Source: JBEIUO01 sp964549785 | Lineage (GTDB): Bacteria; Planctomycetota; Phycisphaerae; Phycisphaerales; UBA1924 | Reading direction: 5' to 3' | Assembly (NCBI GenBank): GCA_964549785.1 | Contig: CAZJXA010000006.1 | Coordinates: forward strand, 1-39,643 | Length of the DNA stretch: 39,643 nt | Shown: one piece after another, positions 16,134-24,488 of the stretch | Layout of the letters: each line of letters starts with the position of its first letter | Position numbering within the stretch: position 1 is the first letter of the stretch | Notes under the pieces: model-generated | What the model saw: the letters and a program-made list of their open reading frames with translations, nothing else | What the model was told of the DNA's origin: nothing | Database searches by the model: none | Translations under genes and position numbers: made by a program

Positions 16134-18593
16134 TTAGCAGGAACCGGCATCCCAGCGATTGAAGAACTCAACGACATCGTCCGAGTCACTGTCCCCATCT
16201 TCGTCGGCATCGGCGCAGCCGTCGCCGGAATCAAGGGCCCCGAAAAACCCGGTGATGTCGTCGGAGTCAAAGTCACTGTCGCCATCGAAGTCGCCGGCGC
16301 AGCCGCCGGGCGTCTGCCATGCGCAGCCAGCGCCGGGCGTGCAGACGAGCGAGAACGAACCGTTGCCGACGCTGGTGCGGTAGCCGCCCACGCGGATCAC
16401 GTAGTTCTGGCCCGCGATCGTCGGGAAGTCCAGATTCGACCGGAAGCCGCAGGCATCGTCGTTGCACGCGATCGCCGACGCGAAGGTAGGGCACTGGCTG
16501 CCCGCGTACACGGCGAGTTCCGTGTCCCAAGTCGCCAAGCCGCAGGTGGTGAGGTTCGCGCTGCCGGTGCAGGACGCGGTATAGACGTACCAGACGTCCT
16601 GGGAAATTTGGGCGTCGCTCGCGAAGAAGCAGTTGGTCGGCTCGGCCGGACCATCCGTGGTCGCGTTCACGGTCGTGAAATTCGTCAACCCGTCGGAGAC
16701 CGCGAACCGGCTGTGACAGGCGTTGTTGTCGGGCGTGCAGTCGTTGATGAACATCTGATAGAAGCCCGACCAGCCTGCGAACCCGCTGATGCGGATGCGA
16801 TAGGTCACCCCCGCCGCGGCATCAAACGAGACCCGGCTCTGGAGCCCGATCGCATCGTCGTTGCAGACCACTTGGTTGTTGGTGGTGCCGGGGCAGCCGT
16901 TGTGCACCGAGAGCACCGTGTCATAGGTTGAACCTGCGGTATCGATCACCGCGACGCCGGAGCAGGTGGGTGTGTAGGAATACCACACGTCCGGACTGGA
17001 GGTCGAGGCGCCGCAACCGGCGGAGCCATCGTTGGAAGCGCACAGGGTGCTCCCGGCGTAAATATCCCCGGCCACCGCCCCGATGGGATTGAAGCAACCG
17101 TCGTGGGACGGGGCCGGGCCGCCCTCGATATTGAGGTTGAAGTTGCCGGCGAGTCCGGAAAAACCGGAGACGCGAAGGAGGTAGGTGGTGCCGCCCGTCA
17201 ACGGGACCCTGAGGAATGAATCGCGGTTGCCGACACACCCGTTCTCGTCGCCGCTGTCGTCGTCACAAAACAGGCTTGCCCCGCCGCACGACGTGTGCAG
17301 GCTGATCACCGTGTCGTACGACGAGCCGCAGGTGTTGAAAACATATTCGCCGTCGCAACCGGGACGGAACGAATACCACACATCCGGTGAGGAGGTCGAG
17401 GACCCGCAAGACGCGACCCCGTCGGGCGTAGCCCCCAGAGTCGTGCCGGAGTAGTTTCCGAGATCCACCACGGTCGCGAGCCCGCACCCATTGTTGGAGG
17501 GAGTCACGCCGCCCGAGCAGGGGTTGAGCAAGTTGCGGGCGTTCACGAACGCCGCGAGATCGATGCGCTGTGCGACGTTCGGACCGTCCTGACGGCAGTG
17601 CGTGACCACCCCCACGACCGCGCCGTCACTGTTGCGGATGTATCCGGAACCGGAGTTTCCGCCACGGACGTCGTTGGAAATATCGTAATTGGTGTTGTTG
17701 ACGTCGGTGATCGACCCCGGGCTGAACTGCTGCGTCTGGCTCCGAACGCACGTGGTGTCGAGGCCGTAGCCGAAGATGCTGGTCACAGTGTTGTCCGCAG
17801 CGGAGCCGCCCAGGGCGCGGAAGGTGCCGTAGCGGGAAAAGGGCGTCTGCCCAAGGTTGTTCGTGCCCATCCGAAGGACGCCCCAGTCGCTCCCCACTCC
17901 GTTGTTGCTAAACCGGAAGCCCGGCTGCACGGGGAACTGGTCGGCCACGGGCGGGGCCACCGTCCCACAGCCGGTGGTGCTCGGGGGCACATTAAAGTGC
18001 ACCACCAGGTTCGACTGACCATCAAGACAGTGCCCCGCGGTCACCATGCCAGCACCGCCGCTGCAGTACACGGTTCCCGAGCAGCCGACCGGCATAATCC
18101 GTCCGGACCACGATTCAGACGACGGGGAGCGGCTGTCCGAGCCGACGATTCCGCACTGAGCACCGTCGCCCGCGGGTTGAACCCCCAGTTCATACCCCAC
18201 GTCCTTGATCGCGATCCGATTCCCGACCGTGTTCGGCGCGGCGATCACCTCGACAAGCAGCGTGTCGCCATTGAAGTACGCCGAGGTATACCCCCACATC
18301 TCCAGCAACTTTGCGTCAAGAATCTGCGTCTCGCCGTCCCGCATGGATGTAAACCGCACTTGGCTCCCCTCCGCCAGTTCCACGTCCGCAAGATACACGC
18401 GGATGAAATTGGAGTCGGCGACCGTCACCGGGAAGGCCGCGACCACGGCGCTATCGGCCGCCGCGTTGGCCAGCCAGCCGGTGTCGGCCCGATAGCGCAT
18501 CACACCGCCCACCGGCGACTGCAGCGTGCTCTGGGCGTGGAGCGTCCCCGCCGCCAGTGCGAGCGCGGCGGCACAACATAACACTTTTTTCAT
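16134..18593 (-). CDS. Secreted trypsin-like serine protease with repeat domains and dockerin-like tail
   Basis: 819 residues. Signal peptide at 1-20 (ends TLHAQ). The protease domain spans roughly 145-355, with the chymotrypsin-fold triad visible: His188 in TAGHC, Asp236 in SDWGVL and Ser314 in GGNSGSG, plus several Cys for disulfides. Three similar repeats of about 120 residues follow, each with a PDVWYSY-like strand, an YDTVLSVH-like strand, a CNDDA-like turn and a YRIRISGFAG-like strand, resembling pre-peptidase C-terminal domains. The last 55 residues carry two DSDD loops and end WDAGSC, matching the tails of the proteins at 2370 and 3456. The protein is probably exported and anchored or sorted through its tail. 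It is divergent from the metallopeptidase gene. Confidence 0.88.
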   Translation of the reverse strand: MKKVLCCAAALALAAGTLHAQSTLQSPVGGVMRYRADTGWLANAAADSAVVAAFPVTVADSNFIRVYLADVELAEGSQVRFTSMRDGETQILDAKLLEMWGYTSAYFNGDTLLVEVIAAPNTVGNRIAIKDVGYELGVQPAGDGAQCGIVGSDSRSPSSESWSGRIMPVGCSGTVYCSGGAGMVTAGHCLDGQSNLVVHFNVPPSTTGCGTVAPPVADQFPVQPGFRFSNNGVGSDWGVLRMGTNNLGQTPFSRYGTFRALGGSAADNTVTSIFGYGLDTTCVRSQTQQFSPGSITDVNNTNYDISNDVRGGNSGSGYIRNSDGAVVGVVTHCRQDGPNVAQRIDLAAFVNARNLLNPCSGGVTPSNNGCGLATVVDLGNYSGTTLGATPDGVASCGSSTSSPDVWYSFRPGCDGEYVFNTCGSSYDTVISLHTSCGGASLFCDDDSGDENGCVGNRDSFLRVPLTGGTTYLLRVSGFSGLAGNFNLNIEGGPAPSHDGCFNPIGAVAGDIYAGSTLCASNDGSAGCGASTSSPDVWYSYTPTCSGVAVIDTAGSTYDTVLSVHNGCPGTTNNQVVCNDDAIGLQSRVSFDAAAGVTYRIRISGFAGWSGFYQMFINDCTPDNNACHSRFAVSDGLTNFTTVNATTDGPAEPTNCFFASDAQISQDVWYVYTASCTGSANLTTCGLATWDTELAVYAGSQCPTFASAIACNDDACGFRSNLDFPTIAGQNYVIRVGGYRTSVGNGSFSLVCTPGAGCAWQTPGGCAGDFDGDSDFDSDDITGFFGALDSGDGCADADEDGDSDSDDVVEFFNRWDAGSC

Positions 18594-18804
18594 ACGAACC
18601 CTTTCTCGATTCCGGAAGCCCTGGAGTGACGTACCGCCCGCCGCGGCAAGAACATGCCGCGAAAACCCATTCAGGCGGTGATAGAAACGAGCCTCTATTT
18701 GAGAAAGACGGAGCGGGCTCGTATCGACCCACCCGTTTCTAAAATAAATGGGGCGATCCGCCCGGTCGCTTCACCGAGGAACGCGCGGTTCGTATTCTTT
18801 GGCC

Positions 18805-20325
18805 ATGAGACGCGATCTTCACCGGTCGGCACCGTTCGTCATCTCAACCCTCATCCTGATCGCATGGCTTGATTCGCCCGCAGCGGCCCAAACGGCCGCC
18901 TCGCCGAGTCCGACCGTACCGGATCGGTCCGCGGAGAGCCGCGTCGCTCGCGCCGCCGATCGGGCCCGGCTAGAGAAATTGGATGTGGGCTGGCGAACCA
19001 AGGATTTCGCAACTATCGATGCCATCTTCGATGAGGCTTGGAAAACCGACCGGTCTTGGGCGCTCGAAAGCAGCCACCGTTTGGCGGTTGGCGAGGATAC
19101 TGCCGCGCGGCCCTTGGGGATAGCTCAACTCGCCTTGCATGTCACACCATCCGAACTTCTGAAGTGCCTCCGCGGGTTCGATCAGTCCCGGGCCCGGGCC
19201 GAACGCCGAACGCTTGTCATGCTTTCGCTCTCCGCGCTAACGACCGCTCCCGCGGCGGATGCCCGCGCGGTTGCTGCGGCCCTCCTCGCCGACCAGGATC
19301 AAGTTCTCCGCGCGGCGGCGGCCACCCTTGCGGGCGTTCGACAAGACGCCGCCCTCACCGAAGCGTTGTTGCCGCTTCTCCGCGAGAATCCGACCTTCAA
19401 GCCGAAGTGGGATGGTGACGAAGAAGACATTCTGCAGTCCCGCGCGTACGGGGCGTTCGAGGCGGTTTGGGGCGTGCGTCCCCGTTCCGCCAACGAGGCG
19501 GGGGCGCTCCTGAGGGTGACGGTGCCCTTCAAAGAGACGCCCGCACGCGGATCAAATGAGCCGCTCGACGAGCCTTCAGCGCCTGCTCCCCCGCTGGTTT
19601 CAGAGCCGCTTCGCGGCAGGCCGTACTTCCCCATCCGCCACTTCCTGATTAACTTCGAGTTCGGGAACGACCGAACCGGCGGTTCCGAAATGGCTCGCGC
19701 GGTGGAAGCGTTCGCCGCTCCCGAATGGGAGGCGATGATCGCCGCCGCGGAGCCCGTGTTCGGCCCCCTCCCGATCGCGTCGCCCCGGCTCATCATTGCC
19801 GACCGCGCACGCTACTCATCGGTCGGGGGCAACAGTTTTCGGCCCGGATCGGGGACCGGCAACCAGATCGCGCTGCTGGAATCCGTGCCGGACGCGATGG
19901 CCGCGACGGTGCGTCACGAGTGCGTCCACGTCTTGCACGGAGCCTCGTTTGAACGCCAGCCGCGCTGGCTTTCCGAAGGGCTTGCCGAAAGTCTTTCGAT
20001 TTCAACCGGCGGGTCGGTTTGGACTCCCCAAACGATCCGGGAACGCCAATTCGACGACGAACTCGAAAAGGGTGTGTTCACCGAACTGCTGGGGTGGAAA
20101 GGCCCCGCGAGTTCCGGGGGTCGCGAAAGCCGGCTTTATGCCATGGCCCACCTCGCGGTCGACTTTCTCCGCTTCGGGCCGCACGCCGCGCCCCACGCGC
20201 GGCTCCACCTGTTCATGGCGAAACTGGGCGATCATCAGAGCGATCGGACCACGCTCGAGAGGTTGTACGGCGGGACTGTGAAGGAGATCGATCGGGCATT
20301 GGCGGACTGGGTGGGCGGGCGTTGA
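18805..20325 (+). CDS. Exported HExxH metallopeptidase-like protein (peptidase MA type)
   Basis: 506 residues from the ATG at 18805, which begins a signal peptide (RRDLHRSAPFVISTLILIAW, then LDSPAAAQ). The first half is helical, with HEAT-like Ala/Leu repeats (VAAALLADQDQVLRAAAATL). The second half contains HECVH (His371, Glu372, His375), a zinc-binding HExxH, followed about 20 residues later by WLSEGLAES, whose Glu would be the third ligand of a gluzincin. This arrangement fits the peptidase-MA-like families of unknown substrate. The gene is divergent from the secreted serine protease, with about 210 bp between starts, so the two could share a control region; no promoter was identified. It is convergent with glnS, 21 bp away. 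Confidence 0.78.
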   Translation: MRRDLHRSAPFVISTLILIAWLDSPAAAQTAASPSPTVPDRSAESRVARAADRARLEKLDVGWRTKDFATIDAIFDEAWKTDRSWALESSHRLAVGEDTAARPLGIAQLALHVTPSELLKCLRGFDQSRARAERRTLVMLSLSALTTAPAADARAVAAALLADQDQVLRAAAATLAGVRQDAALTEALLPLLRENPTFKPKWDGDEEDILQSRAYGAFEAVWGVRPRSANEAGALLRVTVPFKETPARGSNEPLDEPSAPAPPLVSEPLRGRPYFPIRHFLINFEFGNDRTGGSEMARAVEAFAAPEWEAMIAAAEPVFGPLPIASPRLIIADRARYSSVGGNSFRPGSGTGNQIALLESVPDAMAATVRHECVHVLHGASFERQPRWLSEGLAESLSISTGGSVWTPQTIRERQFDDELEKGVFTELLGWKGPASSGGRESRLYAMAHLAVDFLRFGPHAAPHARLHLFMAKLGDHQSDRTTLERLYGGTVKEIDRALADWVGGR

Positions 20326-20346
20326 CGTCGTACGGGACGCTCTCGC

Positions 20347-22149
20347 TTATGTTTTGGCCTGTTCTTTTGCCCAAGCATCTTTGAGCGCAACCGTTCGATT
20401 GAACACGATCTGCTCCGCCGTCGAATCGGCGTCCACGGTGAAGTATCCCAGCCGCTCGAACTGGTACGTCGTGCCCGCGAGGTCTGCTGCGTGAACCGGG
20501 TCCACCCACGCTTCGATCGTTTCCAGCGAGTTCGGATTGAGGTCGTCGGCCCAGTTTCCGGTGCGCTTGCCCGGCTCTTCGGCCGTGAAAAGCCGATCAA
20601 ACACGCGCACCTGGGCCTTGACAGCGCTGTCCGCCGAAATCCAGTGCAGCGTTCCCTTCACTTTCTTCGTCGGCTTGCCGTCCGGGCCTGGCGGCGCATC
20701 GCCGCCTCTGGTTGCCGGATCGTACGTCGCTTTGACCTCAACCACGTTGCCCGCCGCGTCCTTCACGACTCCGATGCAGGTGATGAAATACGCCCACCGC
20801 AATCGCACCTCCTGCCCAGGGGCGAGTCGGAAGAACTTCTTGGCGGGGGTCTCCATGAAATCTTCATGCTCGACGTAGATCGTCCGACCGAACGTTACCT
20901 TGCGGGTCGCGGGGTTAGGGGTTTCCGGGGTCGCCGGCGCAATCGCGAAGTCCAGTTCTTCCGTGTGTCCGTCGGGCCAGTTCTCGATCGTCACCTTGAG
21001 CGGCCGCAAGACAGCCATGGTCCGCAGGGCGTGAACGTTGAGGTGTGTGCGAACTGCGTTCTCCAGTCGCCCGATATCGATCAGGCTGTCGGTCTTGGTG
21101 ACCCCGATCTCGGCGCAAAACGCCCGCAGCGCGGCGGCCGGAACGCCCCTGCGCCGCAGGCCGGCGATTGTCGGCATCCGCGGATCGTCCCACCCCTTCA
21201 CCAACCCCTCGTTCACCATCTTCAAGAGATTGCGCTTTGACAGGATGGTGTATGTCGGGATCAGTTTGGCGAATTCAATCTGCTGGCTGTGATGGATTGC
21301 CGTCCCGAACGAGCCCGAGCCGTCCGCGGTGCGGCCCTCGTTGATCGAATCGATGAACCAGTCGTAGAGCGGCCGATGGTTCTCGAACTCGAGTGTGCAG
21401 ACGGAGTGCGTGATCTTTTCGAGCGAATCCTCGATGCCGTGGGCCCAATCGTACATCGGGTACAGGCTCCACTTGTCGCCGGTGTTGTGGTGCGTCTCGT
21501 GAAGGATGCGGTACATCACCGGGTCTCGCAGGTTGAAGTTCGGGCTCGCGAGATCGATCTTCGCCCGGAGCGTCATCGACCCGTCGGCGTGCTTCCCGAG
21601 TTTCATTTCGCGGAACAGTTTCATTGACTCCTCGCGAGGGCGGTCGCGGAAAGGGCTGGTCGCGGGAACCGTCGGCGTGCCGCGGTTCTTGGAAACCTCG
21701 TCGCCGCTCAGCTGGCAGACGTAGGCCTTGCCTTTCAAGATGAGTTCCTTGGCGAACTCGTACATCTCGTCAAAGTAGTTGCTTGCAAAGAACAGCCCGC
21801 CCGCGTTCTGACCTGAATCGAAGGCCGCCCCGAGCCACTTGACGTCCCGCTGGATCGAATCGACGTACTCGACTTCCTCCTTGGAAGGGTTCGTGTCATC
21901 AAACCGCAGATTGAACTTCCCGCCATACTTCTCGGCCAACCCGAAGTTCAGGCAGATGCTTTTGGCGTGCCCCAGATGAAGGTAGCCGTTGGGTTCCGGC
22001 GGAAAGCGGGTGTGGACCAGCGGGGTGCCGTCGGGAGCTGTCCCCCAGCGCCCGCTTTGATTATCCGCCTCGACAATCTGCTCGATGAAGTTGAGCGGAG
22101 TGGCGGGCGTCGGGGAGTTGGCGGGGGAAGTCGAATCCGGGTCGGTCAT
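20347..22149 (-). CDS. glnS: Glutaminyl-tRNA synthetase
   Basis: 600 residues from the ATG at 22149 (E. coli GlnRS has 554). It charges tRNA-Gln directly with glutamine. Class I signatures: RFPPEPNGYLHLGHAKSICL, with the HIGH-type motif HLGH at 58-61, and LSKR at 303-306 in place of KMSKS, as is normal for GlnRS. RFDDTNPSKEEVEYV and YDWAHGIEDSLEKITHS are also typical and separate it from GluRS. The C-terminal anticodon-binding beta-barrels are complete (VEHEDFMETPAKKFFRLAPG). The first 20 residues are a Pro/Thr/Ser-rich extension. It is divergent from flgI, with 111 bp between starts. Confidence 0.96.
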   Translation of the reverse strand: MTDPDSTSPANSPTPATPLNFIEQIVEADNQSGRWGTAPDGTPLVHTRFPPEPNGYLHLGHAKSICLNFGLAEKYGGKFNLRFDDTNPSKEEVEYVDSIQRDVKWLGAAFDSGQNAGGLFFASNYFDEMYEFAKELILKGKAYVCQLSGDEVSKNRGTPTVPATSPFRDRPREESMKLFREMKLGKHADGSMTLRAKIDLASPNFNLRDPVMYRILHETHHNTGDKWSLYPMYDWAHGIEDSLEKITHSVCTLEFENHRPLYDWFIDSINEGRTADGSGSFGTAIHHSQQIEFAKLIPTYTILSKRNLLKMVNEGLVKGWDDPRMPTIAGLRRRGVPAAALRAFCAEIGVTKTDSLIDIGRLENAVRTHLNVHALRTMAVLRPLKVTIENWPDGHTEELDFAIAPATPETPNPATRKVTFGRTIYVEHEDFMETPAKKFFRLAPGQEVRLRWAYFITCIGVVKDAAGNVVEVKATYDPATRGGDAPPGPDGKPTKKVKGTLHWISADSAVKAQVRVFDRLFTAEEPGKRTGNWADDLNPNSLETIEAWVDPVHAADLAGTTYQFERLGYFTVDADSTAEQIVFNRTVALKDAWAKEQAKT

Positions 22150-22260
22150 GCAGCAGGGTAGAAGTGGTGAACCGGGAAAAGCACCGCCGACCGCGGCAGA
22201 TCCAAGCCCTTGATCTTCGGGGGCAACGGCGCTGGCACGTCGTTCGCGTACCGGCTCCGC

Positions 22261-23337
22261 ATGACCCTGCGTGCGCTCTGCCTGATGGTGCTGGTGTTCC
22301 TGATCGCCCCCACCCCCACCACCAACGCGACCACGGTTAAGGATCTCGCCCGTCTGGGCGGTCAAGGCCAATCTATATTAAGAGGAGTCGGCCTCGTGGT
22401 CGGGCTGCCCGGCACCGGGGATTCCGGCAAAGAACTCGCCGTCGCCCGCCCGCTCGCCAAACTGATCGATAACGGCGGCATCGAGATCGGCAGCCCGCTC
22501 GAACTCAAAAACAGCCGCTCCGTCGCCCTGGTTTCCGTCACATGCATCATCCCGGCCAGCGGCGCCATGAGCGACGACCTCTTCGACGTCACCGTTTCGG
22601 TCCTCAACAGCGCCCAGAGCCTCCGCGGCGGTGAACTTTACCTGACCGTGCTCCGCGGCCCCTTTCCGGACAGTCCGCCCTTCGCCATCGCCCAGGGACA
22701 GATCGACCTCGAAGACATCCTGACGCCCACCTCGGGCCGGGTGCGGGGTGGGGCCCGCATGATCCGCGATATCCTGACCCCCGAAGTCGGCGATAACTTC
22801 GAGATTATCGTCGATCCGGCCTTTGCCGGGTGGGGCGCGGTGAGCCAGATCGCCACGGCCATTAACGCCAAGGCCCAGCCCCAAGGCCCAGAAGTCGCCT
22901 TCGCCATCACCGAGCGAGTGATCCGCGTCTCGGTGCCGGAATCCGAGCGGAGGGACCGCGCCGGATTTCTCTCCGACGTCCTTTCCGCGGACGTTAACGT
23001 CGCGCTCCTGGACCTGCCCGCGCAGGTCATCATTAACCGGCGCTCCGGGGCCATTATCCTCCCCGTCGACGTCTCGATCAGCCCCGTCGCCATCACGCAC
23101 CGCGGCCTGACGATCACGACGGTGACGCCGCCGCCCATCCCGACCGCCCAGAACCCGCTCGTTTCACGGTCGGATTGGGCCAGCATCAAGACCGGCGCGA
23201 GGCCGTCGGAAGCTGCGAAACTTTCGGACTTGGTCGCCGCCTTCGAGCAACTCGACGTCCCCGTCGAGGACCAGATCGGCATCATCCAGATGCTGCACAA
23301 AGGCGGGCAACTGAAGGCCAAACTGCTGATCGATTGA
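22261..23337 (+). CDS. flgI: Flagellar P-ring protein FlgI
   Basis: 358 residues from the ATG at 22261, which opens a signal peptide (TLRALCLMVLVFLIAPTPTT). It forms the periplasmic ring around the rod in the peptidoglycan layer. Typical blocks: VKDLARLGGQGQSILRGVGL, VVGLPGTGDSGK, VSVTCIIPASGA, DVTVSVLNSAQSLRGGELYL and the C-terminal EQLDVPVEDQIGIIQMLHKG followed by GQLKAKLLID, a hallmark of FlgI. It implies a two-membrane envelope with a P ring. It is the first gene of a plus-strand flagellar run ending with the flagellins; no flgH is present next to it. No clear ribosome-binding site was seen. Confidence 0.96.
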   Translation: MTLRALCLMVLVFLIAPTPTTNATTVKDLARLGGQGQSILRGVGLVVGLPGTGDSGKELAVARPLAKLIDNGGIEIGSPLELKNSRSVALVSVTCIIPASGAMSDDLFDVTVSVLNSAQSLRGGELYLTVLRGPFPDSPPFAIAQGQIDLEDILTPTSGRVRGGARMIRDILTPEVGDNFEIIVDPAFAGWGAVSQIATAINAKAQPQGPEVAFAITERVIRVSVPESERRDRAGFLSDVLSADVNVALLDLPAQVIINRRSGAIILPVDVSISPVAITHRGLTITTVTPPPIPTAQNPLVSRSDWASIKTGARPSEAAKLSDLVAAFEQLDVPVEDQIGIIQMLHKGGQLKAKLLID

Positions 23338-23352
23338 GAACCGAAGTAAGAA

Positions 23353-23499
23353 GTGAACACAGAGCGGCACGTGATTCTCTCGGCATTGCCATTTTCTGCG
23401 CCGCCTGTTTCTCAGCTCCCTTAGATCGGTCTGCCTTCTCTGCGTTCACGCCTTTCTCGACTTTTTTTCCGCTCCACGCGTCCGTGTCGCTGTGTTCAC
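23353..23499. repeat. 147-bp intergenic element with perfect 10-bp inverted ends
   Basis: GTGAACACAG at 23353-23362 and its exact reverse complement CTGTGTTCAC at 23490-23499. A third related copy (reverse of GTGAACGCAG) lies at about 23440-23449. It fills most of the gap between flgI and the flgJ-like gene. It encodes nothing and resembles degenerate CACAGAG-type intergenic repeats of environmental genomes. Confidence 0.65.
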
Positions 23500-23520
23500 C
23501 CGCCTTCCGAGAGATCCACG

Positions 23521-23910
23521 ATGACCGTTGATCCCCTGTCCCCGTCCAGCGTTCGCGGGCCATCCGGGGCAAACCTCGCAGCGGTCCAGCGGTCGTTCTC
23601 GCAGGTTTTGTCCCGCTCGAGCGGTGATCGACCGGGCGCGACGCCGGAATCGAAAACCCGTGAAGCCGCCGCCCAACTCGTCTCCACCGCCCTTGTCCAA
23701 CCAATCCTTGAACGCTTGCGGGCCTCGAACCAGGCCGCAGCGCCGTTCGCGCCGAACCAGGCGGAGCGCACCTTCGGCGCACTCTTGGACACCGAACTCG
23801 CGCAAAGACTGACCCAATCCGGCAACTGGCCCCTTGTCGATGCGGTGGCAAGCCGCTTGCTACGCAGGCAAGCATCCCAGGCACCGCTGGTTGGAGACGC
23901 CGCTTCGTGA
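23521..23910 (+). CDS. FlgJ-like flagellar rod-binding protein (no muramidase domain)
   Basis: 129 residues. After a polar, Ser-rich first 45 residues comes the rod-binding-type segment REAAAQLVSTALVQPILERL ... AERTFGALLDTELAQRLTQS then GNWPLVDAV, which follows the spacing of the FlgJ N-terminal domain. No glucosaminidase domain follows, so another enzyme must open the cell wall for the rod. The place directly after flgI is the expected one for flgJ. The stop overlaps the GTG start of the next gene by four bases. Similarity is modest, so I leave the symbol empty. Confidence 0.72.
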   Translation: MTVDPLSPSSVRGPSGANLAAVQRSFSQVLSRSSGDRPGATPESKTREAAAQLVSTALVQPILERLRASNQAAAPFAPNQAERTFGALLDTELAQRLTQSGNWPLVDAVASRLLRRQASQAPLVGDAAS

Positions 23911-24488
23911 CGCAGAGCCCCGCACATTCACCCCGCGACAAGGCCCCGGCCCCCAGTGCGCCGCCGCTGAACGTGCAGACCTTGGAGCCGCGCCTGGCGT
24001 CCATCGTCGATGTCCTGGGTGATGTCCATCGGCGACTCGTCACCATCTGCGACGACCACCGCCGGGCGCTCAAAAAAGCCGATGCCGGAGCCCTCGCTGA
24101 GATTAACACCCGCCACGCCGCGGCTCTCAACGATCTCAAAGCCATCGACGCGGACCGGCGCAAACTCGCGGCGGCGGCCGCCTCAACCTTTGGCACTTCG
24201 CTGAAGCGGAGCAGGGGTACCGAACCCACCCTCGCCGATCTTGCGTCCCTCCTCCCGGAGCGGCAGCGCCCCGTGCTCATGGCCCGCATCGACGATCTCC
24301 GCATACTTGTCCGCTCCGTCGAACGCTCCACCGCCACGCTGAAGATCGCGTCGCGTCATCTGGCGTCGCACATGGAGGGCCTCTTGAGGGTCGTCGCCAC
24401 CCGCCTGAATCACAGCGGCGTCTATGGCCGCGCCGGCAACGTCTCCGCCGGGGCCGCCGTCATGAGCGGGCTGGACGTACGAACCTGA
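23907..24488 (+). CDS. FlgN-like flagellar export chaperone
   Basis: 193 residues from a GTG start that overlaps the preceding stop (GTGA). The product is almost wholly alpha-helical (LEPRLASIVDVLGDVHRRLV, AALNDLKAIDADRRKLAAAA, HMEGLLRVVATRLNHSG) and ends with a YGRAG motif, as in FlgN proteins. FlgN binds FlgK and FlgL in the cytosol and delivers them to the export gate, and its position directly before flgK fits exactly. The stop and the flgK start share one base (TGATG). The N-terminal 20 residues are Pro-rich. The flgM gene, often found before flgN, is not present. Confidence 0.78.
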   Translation: MTQSPAHSPRDKAPAPSAPPLNVQTLEPRLASIVDVLGDVHRRLVTICDDHRRALKKADAGALAEINTRHAAALNDLKAIDADRRKLAAAAASTFGTSLKRSRGTEPTLADLASLLPERQRPVLMARIDDLRILVRSVERSTATLKIASRHLASHMEGLLRVVATRLNHSGVYGRAGNVSAGAAVMSGLDVRT

